NCBI GenBank assembly: GCA_902800365.1 | Contig: CADCEF010000005.1 | Span: 1 to 64,000, forward strand | DNA: 64,000 bases | Direction: 5' to 3' | From: an uncultured Prevotella sp. | GTDB lineage: Bacteria > Bacteroidota > Bacteroidia > Bacteroidales > Bacteroidaceae | Position numbers and translations under genes: made by a program | The notes under the pieces: generated by a model | What the model was told of the DNA's origin: nothing | The model's database searches: none | Seen by the model: the letters and a program-made list of their open reading frames with translations, nothing else | In this document: one piece after another, positions 17,447 to 27,275 of the stretch | Layout of the letters: each line of letters starts with the position of its first letter | Position numbering within the stretch: position 1 is the stretch's first letter

Positions 17447-18745
17447 TTAGATTTTTCGATTGTCGATTACGCGCTTAGCCTTACCCTCAGAGCGCTCGAT
17501 GCCCTTAGGCTCAACGAGTTTAACCTTGAATCCCAGTCCGATGACGCTGCGCAACTCGGCCTCAAGCTTCTTCTGCAGACCAACCATTGTAGCCATGTCG
17601 TCGGTAAAGTACTCTTCCTTAACCTCAACCTTAAGCTCGCTGGTGTCGGTGTTGTTAACACGGTCGACAGTAAGCAGGAAGTGTGGCTCGTACTCAGGCA
17701 GCTTCAGGATTACATCCTCAATCTGCGATGGGAATACGTTTACACCACGGATTATGAGCATATCGTCGCAACGGCCCAGGATGCGGTCCATGCGTACTAG
17801 CGTACGTCCGCACTTACACTTGTCGTAGTGCAGAGCAGTAAGGTCGTGGGTGCGATAGCGCAGAAGTGGCATACCTTCCTTGGTGAGGTGGGTGAAGGTT
17901 AGCTCGCCGAATTGTCCCTCTGGCAATGGCTCGCCGGTATTGGGATCCAGAATCTCTGGATAGAATAAGTCTTCGTTAAGGTGGGTTCCGCACTGGTGCT
18001 CGCACTCGTAACCTACGCCAGGACCTGCTATCTCGCTAAGTCCGTAGATATCGTAGGCCTTGATGCCAAGGCTCTCTTCAAGCTTCTTGCGCATCTTCTC
18101 GGTCCAAGGCTCGGCACCAAACACGCCAACCTTTAGTTTAAACTCGTCGCGTGGATACTCGCACTCTTGCATTGCCTCGCCCAGGAACATAGCGTAACTT
18201 GGGGTACAGCAAAGTATGGTGGTGCCAAAGTCGTGCATCAGTGTCATCTGCTTCTGGGTGTTACCAGATGAGATGGGGATTACCGATGCTCCGATGTTGG
18301 TAGCGCCATCGTGTGCTCCCAGACCTCCGGTAAAGAGTCCGTAGCCGTAAGCTACCTGGAAGATATCGTCTTTACCTGCACCATATGCTGTAAAGGCGCG
18401 GCTGATGGCTTCGCTCCACATAGCGAGGTCCTTGCGGGTGTAAAGTACTACAACTGGTTTTCCTGTGGTTCCCGATGAGGCGTGGATACGCACAATCTGA
18501 CTCATCGGCACAGCAGCCAGTCCAAAGGGGTAGTTGTCGCGGAGGTCGAGCTTGTTGGTAAAGGGGAGTTTCGTGATGTCGTCGATGCTCTTAATGTCAC
18601 CTGGCTCCAACCCCATCTCCTGGAACTTCTTGCGGTAGAAGGGGGTGTTGTAATACACGTACTCGGCCATCTTTACCAGACGGCTGCTCTGGATTTCGCG
18701 AAGCTGTTCGCGATCCATGCACTCCATTGTTTCATTCCAAATCAT
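17447..18745 (-). CDS. paaK: Phenylacetate-CoA ligase-family enzyme
   Basis: A 432-aa adenylate-forming ligase that joins arylacetates such as phenylacetate or indoleacetate to CoA using ATP. The P-loop-like motif is HASSGTTGKPVVV, and further motifs include YGLSEIAGPGVGYECE and LRYRTHDLTAL. Length matches PaaK. In many Bacteroidetes it neighbours indolepyruvate:ferredoxin oxidoreductase genes; here those are absent and only the ACT protein follows. The precise acid substrate is not known. Confidence 0.9.
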   Translation of the reverse strand: MIWNETMECMDREQLREIQSSRLVKMAEYVYYNTPFYRKKFQEMGLEPGDIKSIDDITKLPFTNKLDLRDNYPFGLAAVPMSQIVRIHASSGTTGKPVVVLYTRKDLAMWSEAISRAFTAYGAGKDDIFQVAYGYGLFTGGLGAHDGATNIGASVIPISSGNTQKQMTLMHDFGTTILCCTPSYAMFLGEAMQECEYPRDEFKLKVGVFGAEPWTEKMRKKLEESLGIKAYDIYGLSEIAGPGVGYECEHQCGTHLNEDLFYPEILDPNTGEPLPEGQFGELTFTHLTKEGMPLLRYRTHDLTALHYDKCKCGRTLVRMDRILGRCDDMLIIRGVNVFPSQIEDVILKLPEYEPHFLLTVDRVNNTDTSELKVEVKEEYFTDDMATMVGLQKKLEAELRSVIGLGFKVKLVEPKGIERSEGKAKRVIDNRKI

Positions 18746-18788
18746 TGTCTGTTTCGCTGTTGATTATTTAAAAGTACTTTACAGCCGA

Positions 18789-18820
18789 CAAAGTTAGCGT
18801 ATTTTTTTGAATCAACCAAG
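18789..18820 (-). promoter_or_regulatory. Probable promoter of paaK-ACT operon
   Basis: On the minus strand TAACTTTG (18789–18796) is a full −7 match. The −33 site is CTTG rather than TTTG, after a 20-nt spacer. Confidence 0.45.
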
Positions 18821-18856
18821 AAAGTAACCTCAAAAATGGAATTTTTATTGAAATGG

Positions 18857-18888
18857 TTTGGAACTTTCGTATATTTATCGTATTTTTG
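18857..18888 (+). promoter_or_regulatory. Promoter of the MBL-fold gene
   Basis: TTTG (18857–18860), a 20-nt spacer and TATTTTTG (18881–18888), 30 nt before ATG 18919. Confidence 0.72.
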
Positions 18889-18918
18889 CCGCTGTTCTGT
18901 TATATATATTAATAAGGT

Positions 18919-19653
18919 ATGAAAAAGCTGATTTTTTGCTTGGTGGCTGTGCTTGGACTTACCACAGCTTGCGCACAAAAGAATTACGAGGTAGACGTGT
19001 TTAAAACCAAGAGCGGAAAAACTGTAAAGTTCCACGCTCTGATGCATGCCTGCATCCGTATTGAGATGGATGACAAGGAGATACAGATTGATCCTGTGGC
19101 TAAGCTGGGCGATCGAACTGTTGATTATACTGCTATGCTTAAGGCCGACTACATCTTTGTGACTCACGAGCATGGCGACCATTATGACGCCAAATCTATA
19201 AAGCAGCTTACAGGCGAAAAGACTCAGCTGGTGATGAACAAGCGTTGTGCTGATATGTATGGCGCAGGTAAGGTGATGGTGAATGGCGACAAGTTGCTGT
19301 TGGCAGATATAAGCGTTGAGGCAGTTCCTGCATATAACTATACCGAGGGTCACACCCAGTTCCACCCCAAGGGGCGTGACAATGGTTATATCATGACTAT
19401 CGACGGACTACGTATCTACATTGCTGGCGATACAGAGGATATCCCAGAAATGTCGAAGATTAAGGATATCGACATCGCATTCCTTCCTTGCAATCAGCCT
19501 TACACGATGACTCCCGATCAGCTTATACGTGCAGCAAAGGTGATTAAGCCTAAGGTTCTGTTCCCATATCACTACGGCCAGACTGACTTAAGCGGTGTAC
19601 CTGCCGCTCTCAAAGGCACTGGCATAGATGTACGCATACGTCATTATGAGTAA
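18919..19653 (+). CDS. MBL-fold metallo-hydrolase, secreted or lipoprotein
   Basis: A 244-aa protein with a signal peptide ending in LTTAC (Cys18, probable lipobox). The metal-binding motif HEHGDH is at residues 83–88. Later ligands are in IAGDTED and the C-terminal FPYHYGQTD. The layout matches the UPF0173/UlaG-like branch of the metallo-beta-lactamase fold. Its export to the envelope is unusual for cytosolic UlaG relatives but common in Bacteroidetes homologues. The substrate is unknown. Confidence 0.85.
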   Translation: MKKLIFCLVAVLGLTTACAQKNYEVDVFKTKSGKTVKFHALMHACIRIEMDDKEIQIDPVAKLGDRTVDYTAMLKADYIFVTHEHGDHYDAKSIKQLTGEKTQLVMNKRCADMYGAGKVMVNGDKLLLADISVEAVPAYNYTEGHTQFHPKGRDNGYIMTIDGLRIYIAGDTEDIPEMSKIKDIDIAFLPCNQPYTMTPDQLIRAAKVIKPKVLFPYHYGQTDLSGVPAALKGTGIDVRIRHYE

Positions 19654-19680
19654 AATTCCCCTTTATTTATCAGCCATATT

Positions 19681-20220
19681 ATGAAACAATTACTATTAAC
19701 AGCCCTTTTGGCATTATCTTGCCTGACAAGCGCCCAGGCTCAGGATCGTAGCGCTTATAGTTTTAAGGTAACTCCTCATGTTAATCAGGAGGATGAGCTT
19801 ATCGACAGCATCACTGTAGATGTGTTGGTGGATGGTGTAAAAACCTATCTTGATTTCAGTACCATGCTGTTCACGCCCCAGTCGCCTGATATCGAACATC
19901 AGTGGATAATCGAGCGCGACATCAATTTCGATGGAATACCTGATCTTATGATATTCTACGGCTATATAGGCTATGGTGGTCAGGGTGGTGACATCTATCA
20001 CGGCTATGTGTGGGATGTGAAGACGCGCAAGTTCCGCCTGGAAGAGAATTTCACTGAGATTCCTGATCCACAGTTTGATGAAACAGAAAAGACCATCCGT
20101 GCCGACTATCGCAACGACTATAGCACGTATGTACACTTAGTATATAAGTGGGTCGATGGTTATCTTAACCTCTTCACCCAGAGCGAAGAGGAACTAGAAG
20201 AACCAGAGGCAGGATTCTAA
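19681..20220 (+). CDS. Secreted protein resembling the XAC2610/FG-GAP-type family
   Basis: A 179-aa protein with a Sec signal peptide cut near AQAQ. The centre has DINFDGIPDLMIFYGYIG, a DxNxDGxxD calcium-binding-like loop followed by hydrophobic strands, as in XAC2610-related and FG-GAP-like domains. Function is unknown. It is 27 nt after the MBL gene and probably cotranscribed with it. A strong hairpin follows. Confidence 0.75.
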   Translation: MKQLLLTALLALSCLTSAQAQDRSAYSFKVTPHVNQEDELIDSITVDVLVDGVKTYLDFSTMLFTPQSPDIEHQWIIERDINFDGIPDLMIFYGYIGYGGQGGDIYHGYVWDVKTRKFRLEENFTEIPDPQFDETEKTIRADYRNDYSTYVHLVYKWVDGYLNLFTQSEEELEEPEAGF

Positions 20221-20228
20221 AAAGAATA

Positions 20229-20300
20229 AGAGGTGCAGACATTAAATCTGCACCTCTTTCTTTATAGTTATAAATCTGTGACTTACTTAACCTCCTCAAA
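20229..20300. repeat. Left direct repeat: terminator plus dnaK-end-like sequence
   Basis: The hairpin AGAGGTGCAGA/TCTGCACCTCT (20229–20257) terminates the upstream gene. It is followed by a sequence ending in the 20-mer ACTTACTTAACCTCCTCAAA (20281–20300), identical to the antisense of the dnaK 3' end at 41661–41680. Similarity fades into diverged bases to about 20320. It is interpreted as one flank of the inserted island. Confidence 0.7.
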
Positions 20301-20365
20301 ATTCACCGATACTGAATATCAGCGTATTACAATGCTTCGGTACAAATAAGGTACTATTTTTCTGA

Positions 20366-21352
20366 TTATTTAAACTTCTTTTCCCCTCTCATAGCATCTT
20401 CGTACATACCAATTGCAAACCTTCTTGGTTCTTCAAGTTTATCATACATGGTTTTAATCTCCGGGACCAATTTCATGTAATCTACAATATAAATACTCAT
20501 GAATGCCAAGACACATTGTGTAGCATGTTTCGCCATATCCATATCTGCGCGATATTCGTCTTTAAAAGCATCTCGAAATTGAATTAGTGATAAATATGAA
20601 GGATGCCCATGAAGGCTAAAGAAAGAATAAAGGCTATTGAAAAGATTCTCTTTTACATTTAGCAATGTGTATGCCTTTTCATATTGAATAAATTCCATGG
20701 TGTTATCATCTTTAAAAATATATCGGAATCTCTTCCCATTACCAAGTGCATAATCAATTGTAGCCCTTGTTTGTTGGTCTAAAGTCTTGTATAACTTAGT
20801 ACCTTCAATTGCCTTTCTACATTCATCAATATCATTCTGTTCTTCCTGCACTCTTGTGGGATTATGACTACGCATGTCTTCATCTAAGTCTTTTAGCCTT
20901 TCTGACAAACCTTGAGCCATGAATAGATTATAAACAATAGTTTGTTTGTCCTCTGTCTTTGGAAGAACAAACAAGATTTCAAAAGCAATAAGAGATTCAT
21001 ATACACACCTTGCAATAGTAAAGAGAATAGAAAAATCTATTATGGGTTTAAGATGGCTTGCACCTTTAGAATATCCGACACCATCAAGCAAAGATTTAAA
21101 TTGGCACCCCTTGCTAAACATAGTTTGAAGCCAGATGTTTCTTTCGTCTTCAAAGGGAGACGTCGCTTTACGTCCTTCGGGGGATTTTATGACATCAAAG
21201 TAGAAATCAAGCATCACAGTTAGGTACTGTTTACAATCGTCAATTGTGTCCAGCCGAACAAACTTTTGAACTTCTTCGATCGTTAGCTGTTTTTCGACTT
21301 TTGCTCCAAACAAATCTGACAGTTTTTTTAGCTGCTCCTTACTAAATTCCAT
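20366..21352 (-). CDS. Unrecognised helical protein (possible DUF5677/HEPN-like)
   Basis: A 328-aa protein predicted to be almost wholly alpha-helical, with no signal peptide. A hydrophobic helix near residues 105–130 (DFSILFTIARCVYESLIAFEILFV) and a SLHGHPSYLS motif near 245 recall DUF5677-type proteins found in defence loci; this is a weak impression, not an assignment. The gene starts 3 nt after the AlbA_2 gene stop, so it is the last gene of that transcript. Base composition matches the island. Confidence 0.7.
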   Translation of the reverse strand: MEFSKEQLKKLSDLFGAKVEKQLTIEEVQKFVRLDTIDDCKQYLTVMLDFYFDVIKSPEGRKATSPFEDERNIWLQTMFSKGCQFKSLLDGVGYSKGASHLKPIIDFSILFTIARCVYESLIAFEILFVLPKTEDKQTIVYNLFMAQGLSERLKDLDEDMRSHNPTRVQEEQNDIDECRKAIEGTKLYKTLDQQTRATIDYALGNGKRFRYIFKDDNTMEFIQYEKAYTLLNVKENLFNSLYSFFSLHGHPSYLSLIQFRDAFKDEYRADMDMAKHATQCVLAFMSIYIVDYMKLVPEIKTMYDKLEEPRRFAIGMYEDAMRGEKKFK

Positions 21353-21355
21353 TTT

Positions 21356-22906
21356 CTATTTTCCTATTTTAATTTCCCACCGACCAGCCTTTCGACCATC
21401 TACACGCTTAATTCCAATACCAAGTTCTCTAATGGCATTAAACTCACGTTGAATAGTCTTATCAGAAACATTTAGCTTATTGGACATTCCCATCAATGTA
21501 ACCTCTGGTGACATACATATCATCTCGAGTATATCTATCTGTCTATCAGATAGTTCTTTTAGGACATCTTTCTGGACATCTTTTAGGACATCCTTTAGGA
21601 CATCAGACATTTCCTTCTTGTCACAATCTTGTAATATAGGCTTCTCCCCTTTCTTTGTCTCAATAGACAATATAAGTTTTACTTGCAGCAACTCTCTTTG
21701 CTCGAGGAGCTGCGGTTTCAGCCAGTGCTTCTCGTTCCATGCACTGAGGATGAGCGGGAATCCAGAACCAAGGTTTTCACCAAAGCCGATCATACGGAAC
21801 ATGCTTTGTATGCGTTGGTTTCGAGCTCTCGTTTCTTCACCAGCATAAATCTGTTCTATGGGTAGTCGTAACAATCCGGGATTGGTGAACACAAACTTGT
21901 TGTCGTATTTCTCCACCTTCAGCACACTGTTCAACATGAGGTCAGCATGAATGATGCAGTTTGTCATAGCCTCACGTATAGCTTTGTGCTGTGGCGTGTC
22001 GTCGTCTCGCTCTAATCCAACCATCTTGAATGGACGTGGTAATTCCTTTGTCAACTTGGGAAGCACCATTGTTACGAAGTTATATAAGTTGTTCTCCCAT
22101 GTGCCGTCATAAGTCAAACGGTCACTGTATCTCTGGTCACCGATCAATCCCGACTTGTCGATATAGTCTAGGCGAAGATTGTCAAAACGATCACGAATGG
22201 GCAAGCCCTTACCAAACATCAGCAAACCAGCCATATTCAGACATTCCAATCCACTTTCACGATCTTTTGTGAATCCACCCATCTGCCGTAAGAACTCCTG
22301 ATTGTCGAGATCATTGAACGGGTGTTCGGCATATCTGTTATGAAACCTCTGGCGATAACGTTCCAATGTTGGAATGTCAATGTCGTCCATCGTGTAGTTC
22401 TTCAGGAAGAGACGGTCATTGCCATCATGGTTAGCGTCGCGCATCATCATCGTTAGCATTTCCTCGGGGCAATGATAGTCTCCTTCGTGGTTACGGATGA
22501 ACGTTCCTCTTATTGGATTGTTGTTGATATAGACAGGGCGAGTGTTGTAGTCAGCCTGTGGTATCCTGATGGAAACTATAGTCTTTTTGTCAATAACAAT
22601 CGTCTCAACATCCTCGTCTCTTAATAGATTCACATTTACCTTCTCTGGGTTGTTGACGATGTTCCAAAAATCTTTGCGTATTTTATCTGCATCATCCACA
22701 CCAGTTATTGTGAATCGCTTGCTGATGTCCTTCTCCTTCAAGTCCTCATACACGCCTAAAAGAATAAGTCCGCCATAAGTGTTGGCAAATGCAGAATACG
22801 TTTCCCATACGCTGCCAGGGATATTCGACTGCGCTTTCTTGCATTCCAGCGTTACTCGTTCGCCTTTAAGCAATGTCTCTTTTATCGTTTTCTCATCCAT
22901 ATTCAT
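21356..22906 (-). CDS. AlbA_2 (Schlafen-type) ATP-binding transcriptional regulator
   Basis: A 516-aa protein. Residues about 8–130 form an AlbA_2/divergent AAA-4 domain (LECKKAQSN, then FANTYGGLILLGV). Residues about 300–420 carry a GHKL-like ATPase region typical of this family (AIREAMTNCIIHADL, then GFGENLGSGFPLIL). A C-terminal winged helix (VTLMGMSNKLNVSDKTIQREF) follows a run of DVLK/DVQK repeats. Such proteins act as transcriptional regulators or defence components. The start could also be the second Met (22900). It follows the STAND gene by 49 nt with a TAACTTTG box in between. Confidence 0.85.
   Translation of the reverse strand: MNMDEKTIKETLLKGERVTLECKKAQSNIPGSVWETYSAFANTYGGLILLGVYEDLKEKDISKRFTITGVDDADKIRKDFWNIVNNPEKVNVNLLRDEDVETIVIDKKTIVSIRIPQADYNTRPVYINNNPIRGTFIRNHEGDYHCPEEMLTMMMRDANHDGNDRLFLKNYTMDDIDIPTLERYRQRFHNRYAEHPFNDLDNQEFLRQMGGFTKDRESGLECLNMAGLLMFGKGLPIRDRFDNLRLDYIDKSGLIGDQRYSDRLTYDGTWENNLYNFVTMVLPKLTKELPRPFKMVGLERDDDTPQHKAIREAMTNCIIHADLMLNSVLKVEKYDNKFVFTNPGLLRLPIEQIYAGEETRARNQRIQSMFRMIGFGENLGSGFPLILSAWNEKHWLKPQLLEQRELLQVKLILSIETKKGEKPILQDCDKKEMSDVLKDVLKDVQKDVLKELSDRQIDILEMICMSPEVTLMGMSNKLNVSDKTIQREFNAIRELGIGIKRVDGRKAGRWEIKIGK
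21557..21604 (-). repeat. 12-nt coding repeat (DVLK) in AlbA_2 gene
   Basis: Four tandem 12-nt units (variants of TTTTAGGACATC) encode DVLKDVLKDVQKDVLK between the ATPase and the winged helix. Copy-number slippage would keep the frame and alter linker length. Confidence 0.85.
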
Positions 22907-22955
22907 ATTTCGCTTGCAAAGTTACACATTATATTTAATTATGTTGTTGATAAAA

Positions 22956-25900
22956 CTAATTTTTCTCAATTTCCTTAAGAACTTTAGCCATCCCATTTGA
23001 GTATGAATTCAGCATCATTTCATCAAAGACATCCATAACTTCATCTGCTTTCTCATTCTCTTCGTCATCCATAAAGATACGATAACATGTTAATAGGATT
23101 TTGAGTAACTCCTCCTCGTCATAATAGGCGATATCACTTTTGCTATCTATCAACATCTTTACGCATTGATAACATTCATAGGGGTAATTATTGCAACATT
23201 TTTCAAGATGCTTAACGATTTCATGGAAACCACCCTCTAAAGAGCAATTAAGCCATGAGGTTAGTAATTCCATGAATAGTTCTATACTTGATTCGGGCAT
23301 TTTGTCGCACCAAATGAAATAAGAATGCCTAATTTCATCCCGATTATCATTAGCATATCTTCGCAAGAATGCTTCACTTTGTTTTCCATAAGTCTCATCA
23401 GACAAATGCTGGTATGCTAATGGAATAATCTTTCTTATTACCTCTTCTTCATTCTGGGAAAGAAGATCCTCGAACATTTCTTTGGATATTTCTTTCGACT
23501 TCTCATATTGCATTCCAAAAAACATAATCTGAACTAAAATTGGTTTTGCTCGTCTCTTTGAGAGTATCATTCTGAAGTATGGAAGTATCTGTTCGGGATC
23601 ATTACACCAAAACCAATGCATTCTGTCCGCATTCAAAAACAGATAATCGGTAACTGGTTTATTCGCATATCTAAACATAACCTTATTATATAATTCATTG
23701 TCATAGCATTCCCTTTGCAGATAAAGCATAGTAACTAATTGATGCTCAACAGAAAGCACATCATGTGATTTTAGAAAGAAATCATAAACCTTCTTTTTCC
23801 TCTGCGAGAGCTTCCCGATTTTTGTGAATGATTGAATGGCATGCCCCTGGGTACTGTTGACACCAACATTCAATGTGTCGTTTGAAATGGATTTATCAAA
23901 TTGGTCTTCAATACTCGCATCATATTTCGAGTTATATTCAGAAAGAATGATTTTTTTTAGAAACTCCTCAATTCTATCTATATGTTCTCCTTCTATACTT
24001 GTGAAGTTATCAATGACCTCAAAAAGCCTGTATCCATAACCTCCTTTAGACAACTTATCAAACATGTCCATACTTTTCCAAAGAAGGGGTAACAATTGAT
24101 CTTTTGGATAATTTGCCATTGTCAAGCCATCAAGACCAGACAATTTATAAATAGCAGGGATATGCTCTTCTTCAAATATCTGAAAAACAAACTTCTCAAA
24201 GAAATTGGAACGTTCGCTGACACATTGTTTAAATGCGTCAGCATGAACTCTTTCGTCAAAATGGCGATACTTTCCTTTTGCAAAATCCTTGATGCCATAA
24301 AAAGATTTCCGCCAATCCTCGCATGATACTGTTTTGTATTGCTCTGCAGACATCAGTCCACCACATACGAAAGCTGCTGTAACATCATGATCAGGTTTCT
24401 CGTTTTTCCATTCATACTTGAATCTTCTATCTAATTCTTGTTTTTTACGTTTTATTTTACTATTCCTCAGATTCTCTGGAATCGCCCAAATCAATTTCCT
24501 TTGCTCATAACCTAAATGTGGATAATATGCCCCTGTATATGATCTTTTCTTATCTGGTTGCATATCAGAATCCGACTTAAAGTCGTATATAAGTTCCTGA
24601 CACAAAGTCAATGTATCACTATCAACTAACGGGAACCATGCTCTTAACATCTCTAAAAAATGATAAGTCACATCACTATATGAAAGCAAGTCATCTACCA
24701 ACTTCGTATCTTTAAGAATAGCAATGATATCATCTGTAAACAAGGTGGGCGCTTCCTTCATGGCTTTAAAAGCAAAGCCACAACAACTGGCTTCGTTCTG
24801 ATTCAACAGATTTCTTATGTCTGCAATAGTATTAGAAGTTTGATGCAGAACTTGTCTCTTCAACATCTCTCCGAACCATTCATGCAGAGCATATGCATGA
24901 TGATGCTGATCCATCATCAGGGGGAACACATTGTTATTGTCAATAACATCTCTCCACGAAGGTGTCCTATTTGCATTTATAGCATAAAGTATTCTATCAC
25001 GTAGAATTGGATAAAAAACTTCGGGGTACTTTTCCTTTAGATGAGTGCAAATCTCCTCTAATGTTGTTTCGACAACTCGCTCTTCATGTTGATTCTCTTT
25101 CTTTTGCGGAGTGAGAATATAATCTATCAATTCAGATATGTTGTCAAGCACGAATTGAGGATTAGATGGCAAAGCCCTTTCTAAGAAATCTGCTTTATAA
25201 TAGGGGGTATCACATAAGACTTTGTACCATTTCGTTACAATACCAAATGTGTAATCAGGAGTTGCACGCAGAATATTTCTGGCAATAGCATTTCGTGTTT
25301 TTTCATCCTTTATGCTATCAACCAGCATGAAGACATCTTCTGTACTCTGCTGAACATGATTCCAGAAATATCCATAAACATTCTCATAGACAGCATCTCC
25401 GATTCTCATCGTCTTAATCTCCTTAGCAATGAGTGGCGTAATTATCTGATACCATTCCTTATTGTATGTCCGCCTGATAAATGAATAGAACAGCAATCTG
25501 TTCCGTACAAACAACTCTTTGATACATTTCTTCTCAAACGGAAGTATGTCCACCCTGTTTGCCAATGCCCACAAAAGCATAAGTTGAATATGAGTCCTAA
25601 TTTTACCGGAAAACAAGATGGCATTTACGTCCTCTTTATATTGCTTCTCGTTTTTTGTTCTCTCATAATCCAAGACGAAATTCACAGTTGAGCGCATAAA
25701 TATTCCTTGGTGCTTTTCCTTTGCTAGCAAATCTTGAATCAGCGAGCGTTTCTCTTTTTTATAATATCGGGCAAAGGCATAGTCATACATGCTTTGGTGG
25801 AAGAATGTTGCCCTATTGTCTATTTGTTCGATAATACCTTCACTAATCAGATAATTCGCTTCTATCAATTCTGACGTATCATAATCCCATTGAGGTGTTA

Positions 25901-27275
25901 ACGTTTCGTCATCATAGATTTTAAGTGCCAAGTCATAGAGGATTCTTTCTGCAACCTCTTTGTTAATCTTTGATTCTGCCAAGCCGATTGTCTGTAGCCA
26001 CAATTCATCATACAATTCTGTGATAGAATAATAATCCTTTTTCTCGTTCTTTGCATATACTCGGCAGAACAGATTCAAGTGCTGGGGTGTTTGCAGTACT
26101 GTTTTCGTTTTATCATCCAGTTCCTTATAAAGACCTACTTTCAGTCTATCAAGCACCTTCTCCACATCTTCTTTCGCCAACAGCCCAAGTTTAATTTTAG
26201 GCTCACGTCCTAACAGACTTAGTTTAGGGTCAAAATCCAAATCAAAGGAACGGCAAGATACAATAATTCTTACGTTTCCTGATTTATCACCATCAGAAAA
26301 GAGTTTAATCAGGGCCGTGATATTTTCTAATTTGCTTCTGTCGCTATTTATGTATTGCGACAAGGCATCAATCTGGTCTATAACTAATACAGACCTTTTT
26401 TCCTGATTTAAACTGGAAAAAGTATTTCTCAATAGCTCCAAGTGTTCATTACTCGTATATCCTACAGGGGGTTGTAGTTTGTCCGCTTTAATTGCGAAAC
26501 ATTTAATGCCATCCTTTTCCAGCCTTTGGATGGTCTTTCTGATTACAACGCTTTTTCCCATACCAGCATTGCCAACGAGCAATTTCACACAAGACTCATT
26601 TTCTGAGAGGTCATCTTTGACCCATTGGTAAAGTATGCCTATCTCTTTTCTATCAATAAAGGAATCCTTTAAGTTGTGAAAATCCGTATTAATCCGATCA
26701 AATGCAGAACGGCTTTCTGACATCACCTCCTCTGTACTCTTCTTTTCTTTTGTCAGCTGTGCGATTTTATCATTGAATACTTGTTTCCAACGGTCAATAG
26801 TCGTAGCAACATTTTTGCTTGTTACTATTTCATCATTATGGAATTCATATGTGTGAATTATATTATCTCCCTCATTGTTAAATTGTCTTATATAATCATC
26901 AGAAATGTATTTCCAGTATATTTTATTTTCATTTGCATCAACAGAAAAGAAAATGCAAACTTCATTACGCATTCTCATGGCGTATGCGACAAAATAAGCT
27001 GGAATCTCAGCTTTGTTCTGTCCCTCATATTTCGATTTATATGTTTTAGCTTGCACAACCAATTTGCCAACAGGACGTTCTTCGTCATCTACAAGTTCAA
27101 TATAGCCATCAGTATTAGCAGACTTGTCGTGACATTCAACTTTATGAGCAATGGCTTGAGTATGTCTAAAAAGTCCTCGAATACACCAATTTCCGTCTTC
27201 ATCAAGACGGTCATTGGGGTCTGTTACCTTTCTTGGTTTGAAATACGTGTCTTCTGCCATTTTTTCTGTCTTCAT
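22956..27275 (-). CDS. STAND-type NTPase with N-terminal DUF4365-like nuclease motif (Avs-like)
   Basis: A 1439-aa protein. Residues about 1–150 carry a PD-(D/E)xK-type pattern (D56 and E60 in TDGYIEL; Q75 and K77 in VVQAK) as in DUF4365 nucleases. A P-loop NTPase follows: Walker A GNAGMGKS near 233–240 and Walker B VLVIDQID near 297–304, then a winged-helix-like region. The remaining about 900 residues are helical and repeat-like, the usual position of a target sensor in STAND immune proteins. The organisation resembles antiviral STAND (Avs) proteins. The start abuts the TIR stop codon (TGAATG), so the two are cotranslated. Confidence 0.8.
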   Translation of the reverse strand: MKTEKMAEDTYFKPRKVTDPNDRLDEDGNWCIRGLFRHTQAIAHKVECHDKSANTDGYIELVDDEERPVGKLVVQAKTYKSKYEGQNKAEIPAYFVAYAMRMRNEVCIFFSVDANENKIYWKYISDDYIRQFNNEGDNIIHTYEFHNDEIVTSKNVATTIDRWKQVFNDKIAQLTKEKKSTEEVMSESRSAFDRINTDFHNLKDSFIDRKEIGILYQWVKDDLSENESCVKLLVGNAGMGKSVVIRKTIQRLEKDGIKCFAIKADKLQPPVGYTSNEHLELLRNTFSSLNQEKRSVLVIDQIDALSQYINSDRSKLENITALIKLFSDGDKSGNVRIIVSCRSFDLDFDPKLSLLGREPKIKLGLLAKEDVEKVLDRLKVGLYKELDDKTKTVLQTPQHLNLFCRVYAKNEKKDYYSITELYDELWLQTIGLAESKINKEVAERILYDLALKIYDDETLTPQWDYDTSELIEANYLISEGIIEQIDNRATFFHQSMYDYAFARYYKKEKRSLIQDLLAKEKHQGIFMRSTVNFVLDYERTKNEKQYKEDVNAILFSGKIRTHIQLMLLWALANRVDILPFEKKCIKELFVRNRLLFYSFIRRTYNKEWYQIITPLIAKEIKTMRIGDAVYENVYGYFWNHVQQSTEDVFMLVDSIKDEKTRNAIARNILRATPDYTFGIVTKWYKVLCDTPYYKADFLERALPSNPQFVLDNISELIDYILTPQKKENQHEERVVETTLEEICTHLKEKYPEVFYPILRDRILYAINANRTPSWRDVIDNNNVFPLMMDQHHHAYALHEWFGEMLKRQVLHQTSNTIADIRNLLNQNEASCCGFAFKAMKEAPTLFTDDIIAILKDTKLVDDLLSYSDVTYHFLEMLRAWFPLVDSDTLTLCQELIYDFKSDSDMQPDKKRSYTGAYYPHLGYEQRKLIWAIPENLRNSKIKRKKQELDRRFKYEWKNEKPDHDVTAAFVCGGLMSAEQYKTVSCEDWRKSFYGIKDFAKGKYRHFDERVHADAFKQCVSERSNFFEKFVFQIFEEEHIPAIYKLSGLDGLTMANYPKDQLLPLLWKSMDMFDKLSKGGYGYRLFEVIDNFTSIEGEHIDRIEEFLKKIILSEYNSKYDASIEDQFDKSISNDTLNVGVNSTQGHAIQSFTKIGKLSQRKKKVYDFFLKSHDVLSVEHQLVTMLYLQRECYDNELYNKVMFRYANKPVTDYLFLNADRMHWFWCNDPEQILPYFRMILSKRRAKPILVQIMFFGMQYEKSKEISKEMFEDLLSQNEEEVIRKIIPLAYQHLSDETYGKQSEAFLRRYANDNRDEIRHSYFIWCDKMPESSIELFMELLTSWLNCSLEGGFHEIVKHLEKCCNNYPYECYQCVKMLIDSKSDIAYYDEEELLKILLTCYRIFMDDEENEKADEVMDVFDEMMLNSYSNGMAKVLKEIEKN

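Noticed and set aside
20301-20365. Truncated second copy of the dnaK coding sequence
   Set aside because: Only the last few codons resemble dnaK; going upstream a stop and frameshift appear within about 12 codons, so it is at most a short relic.
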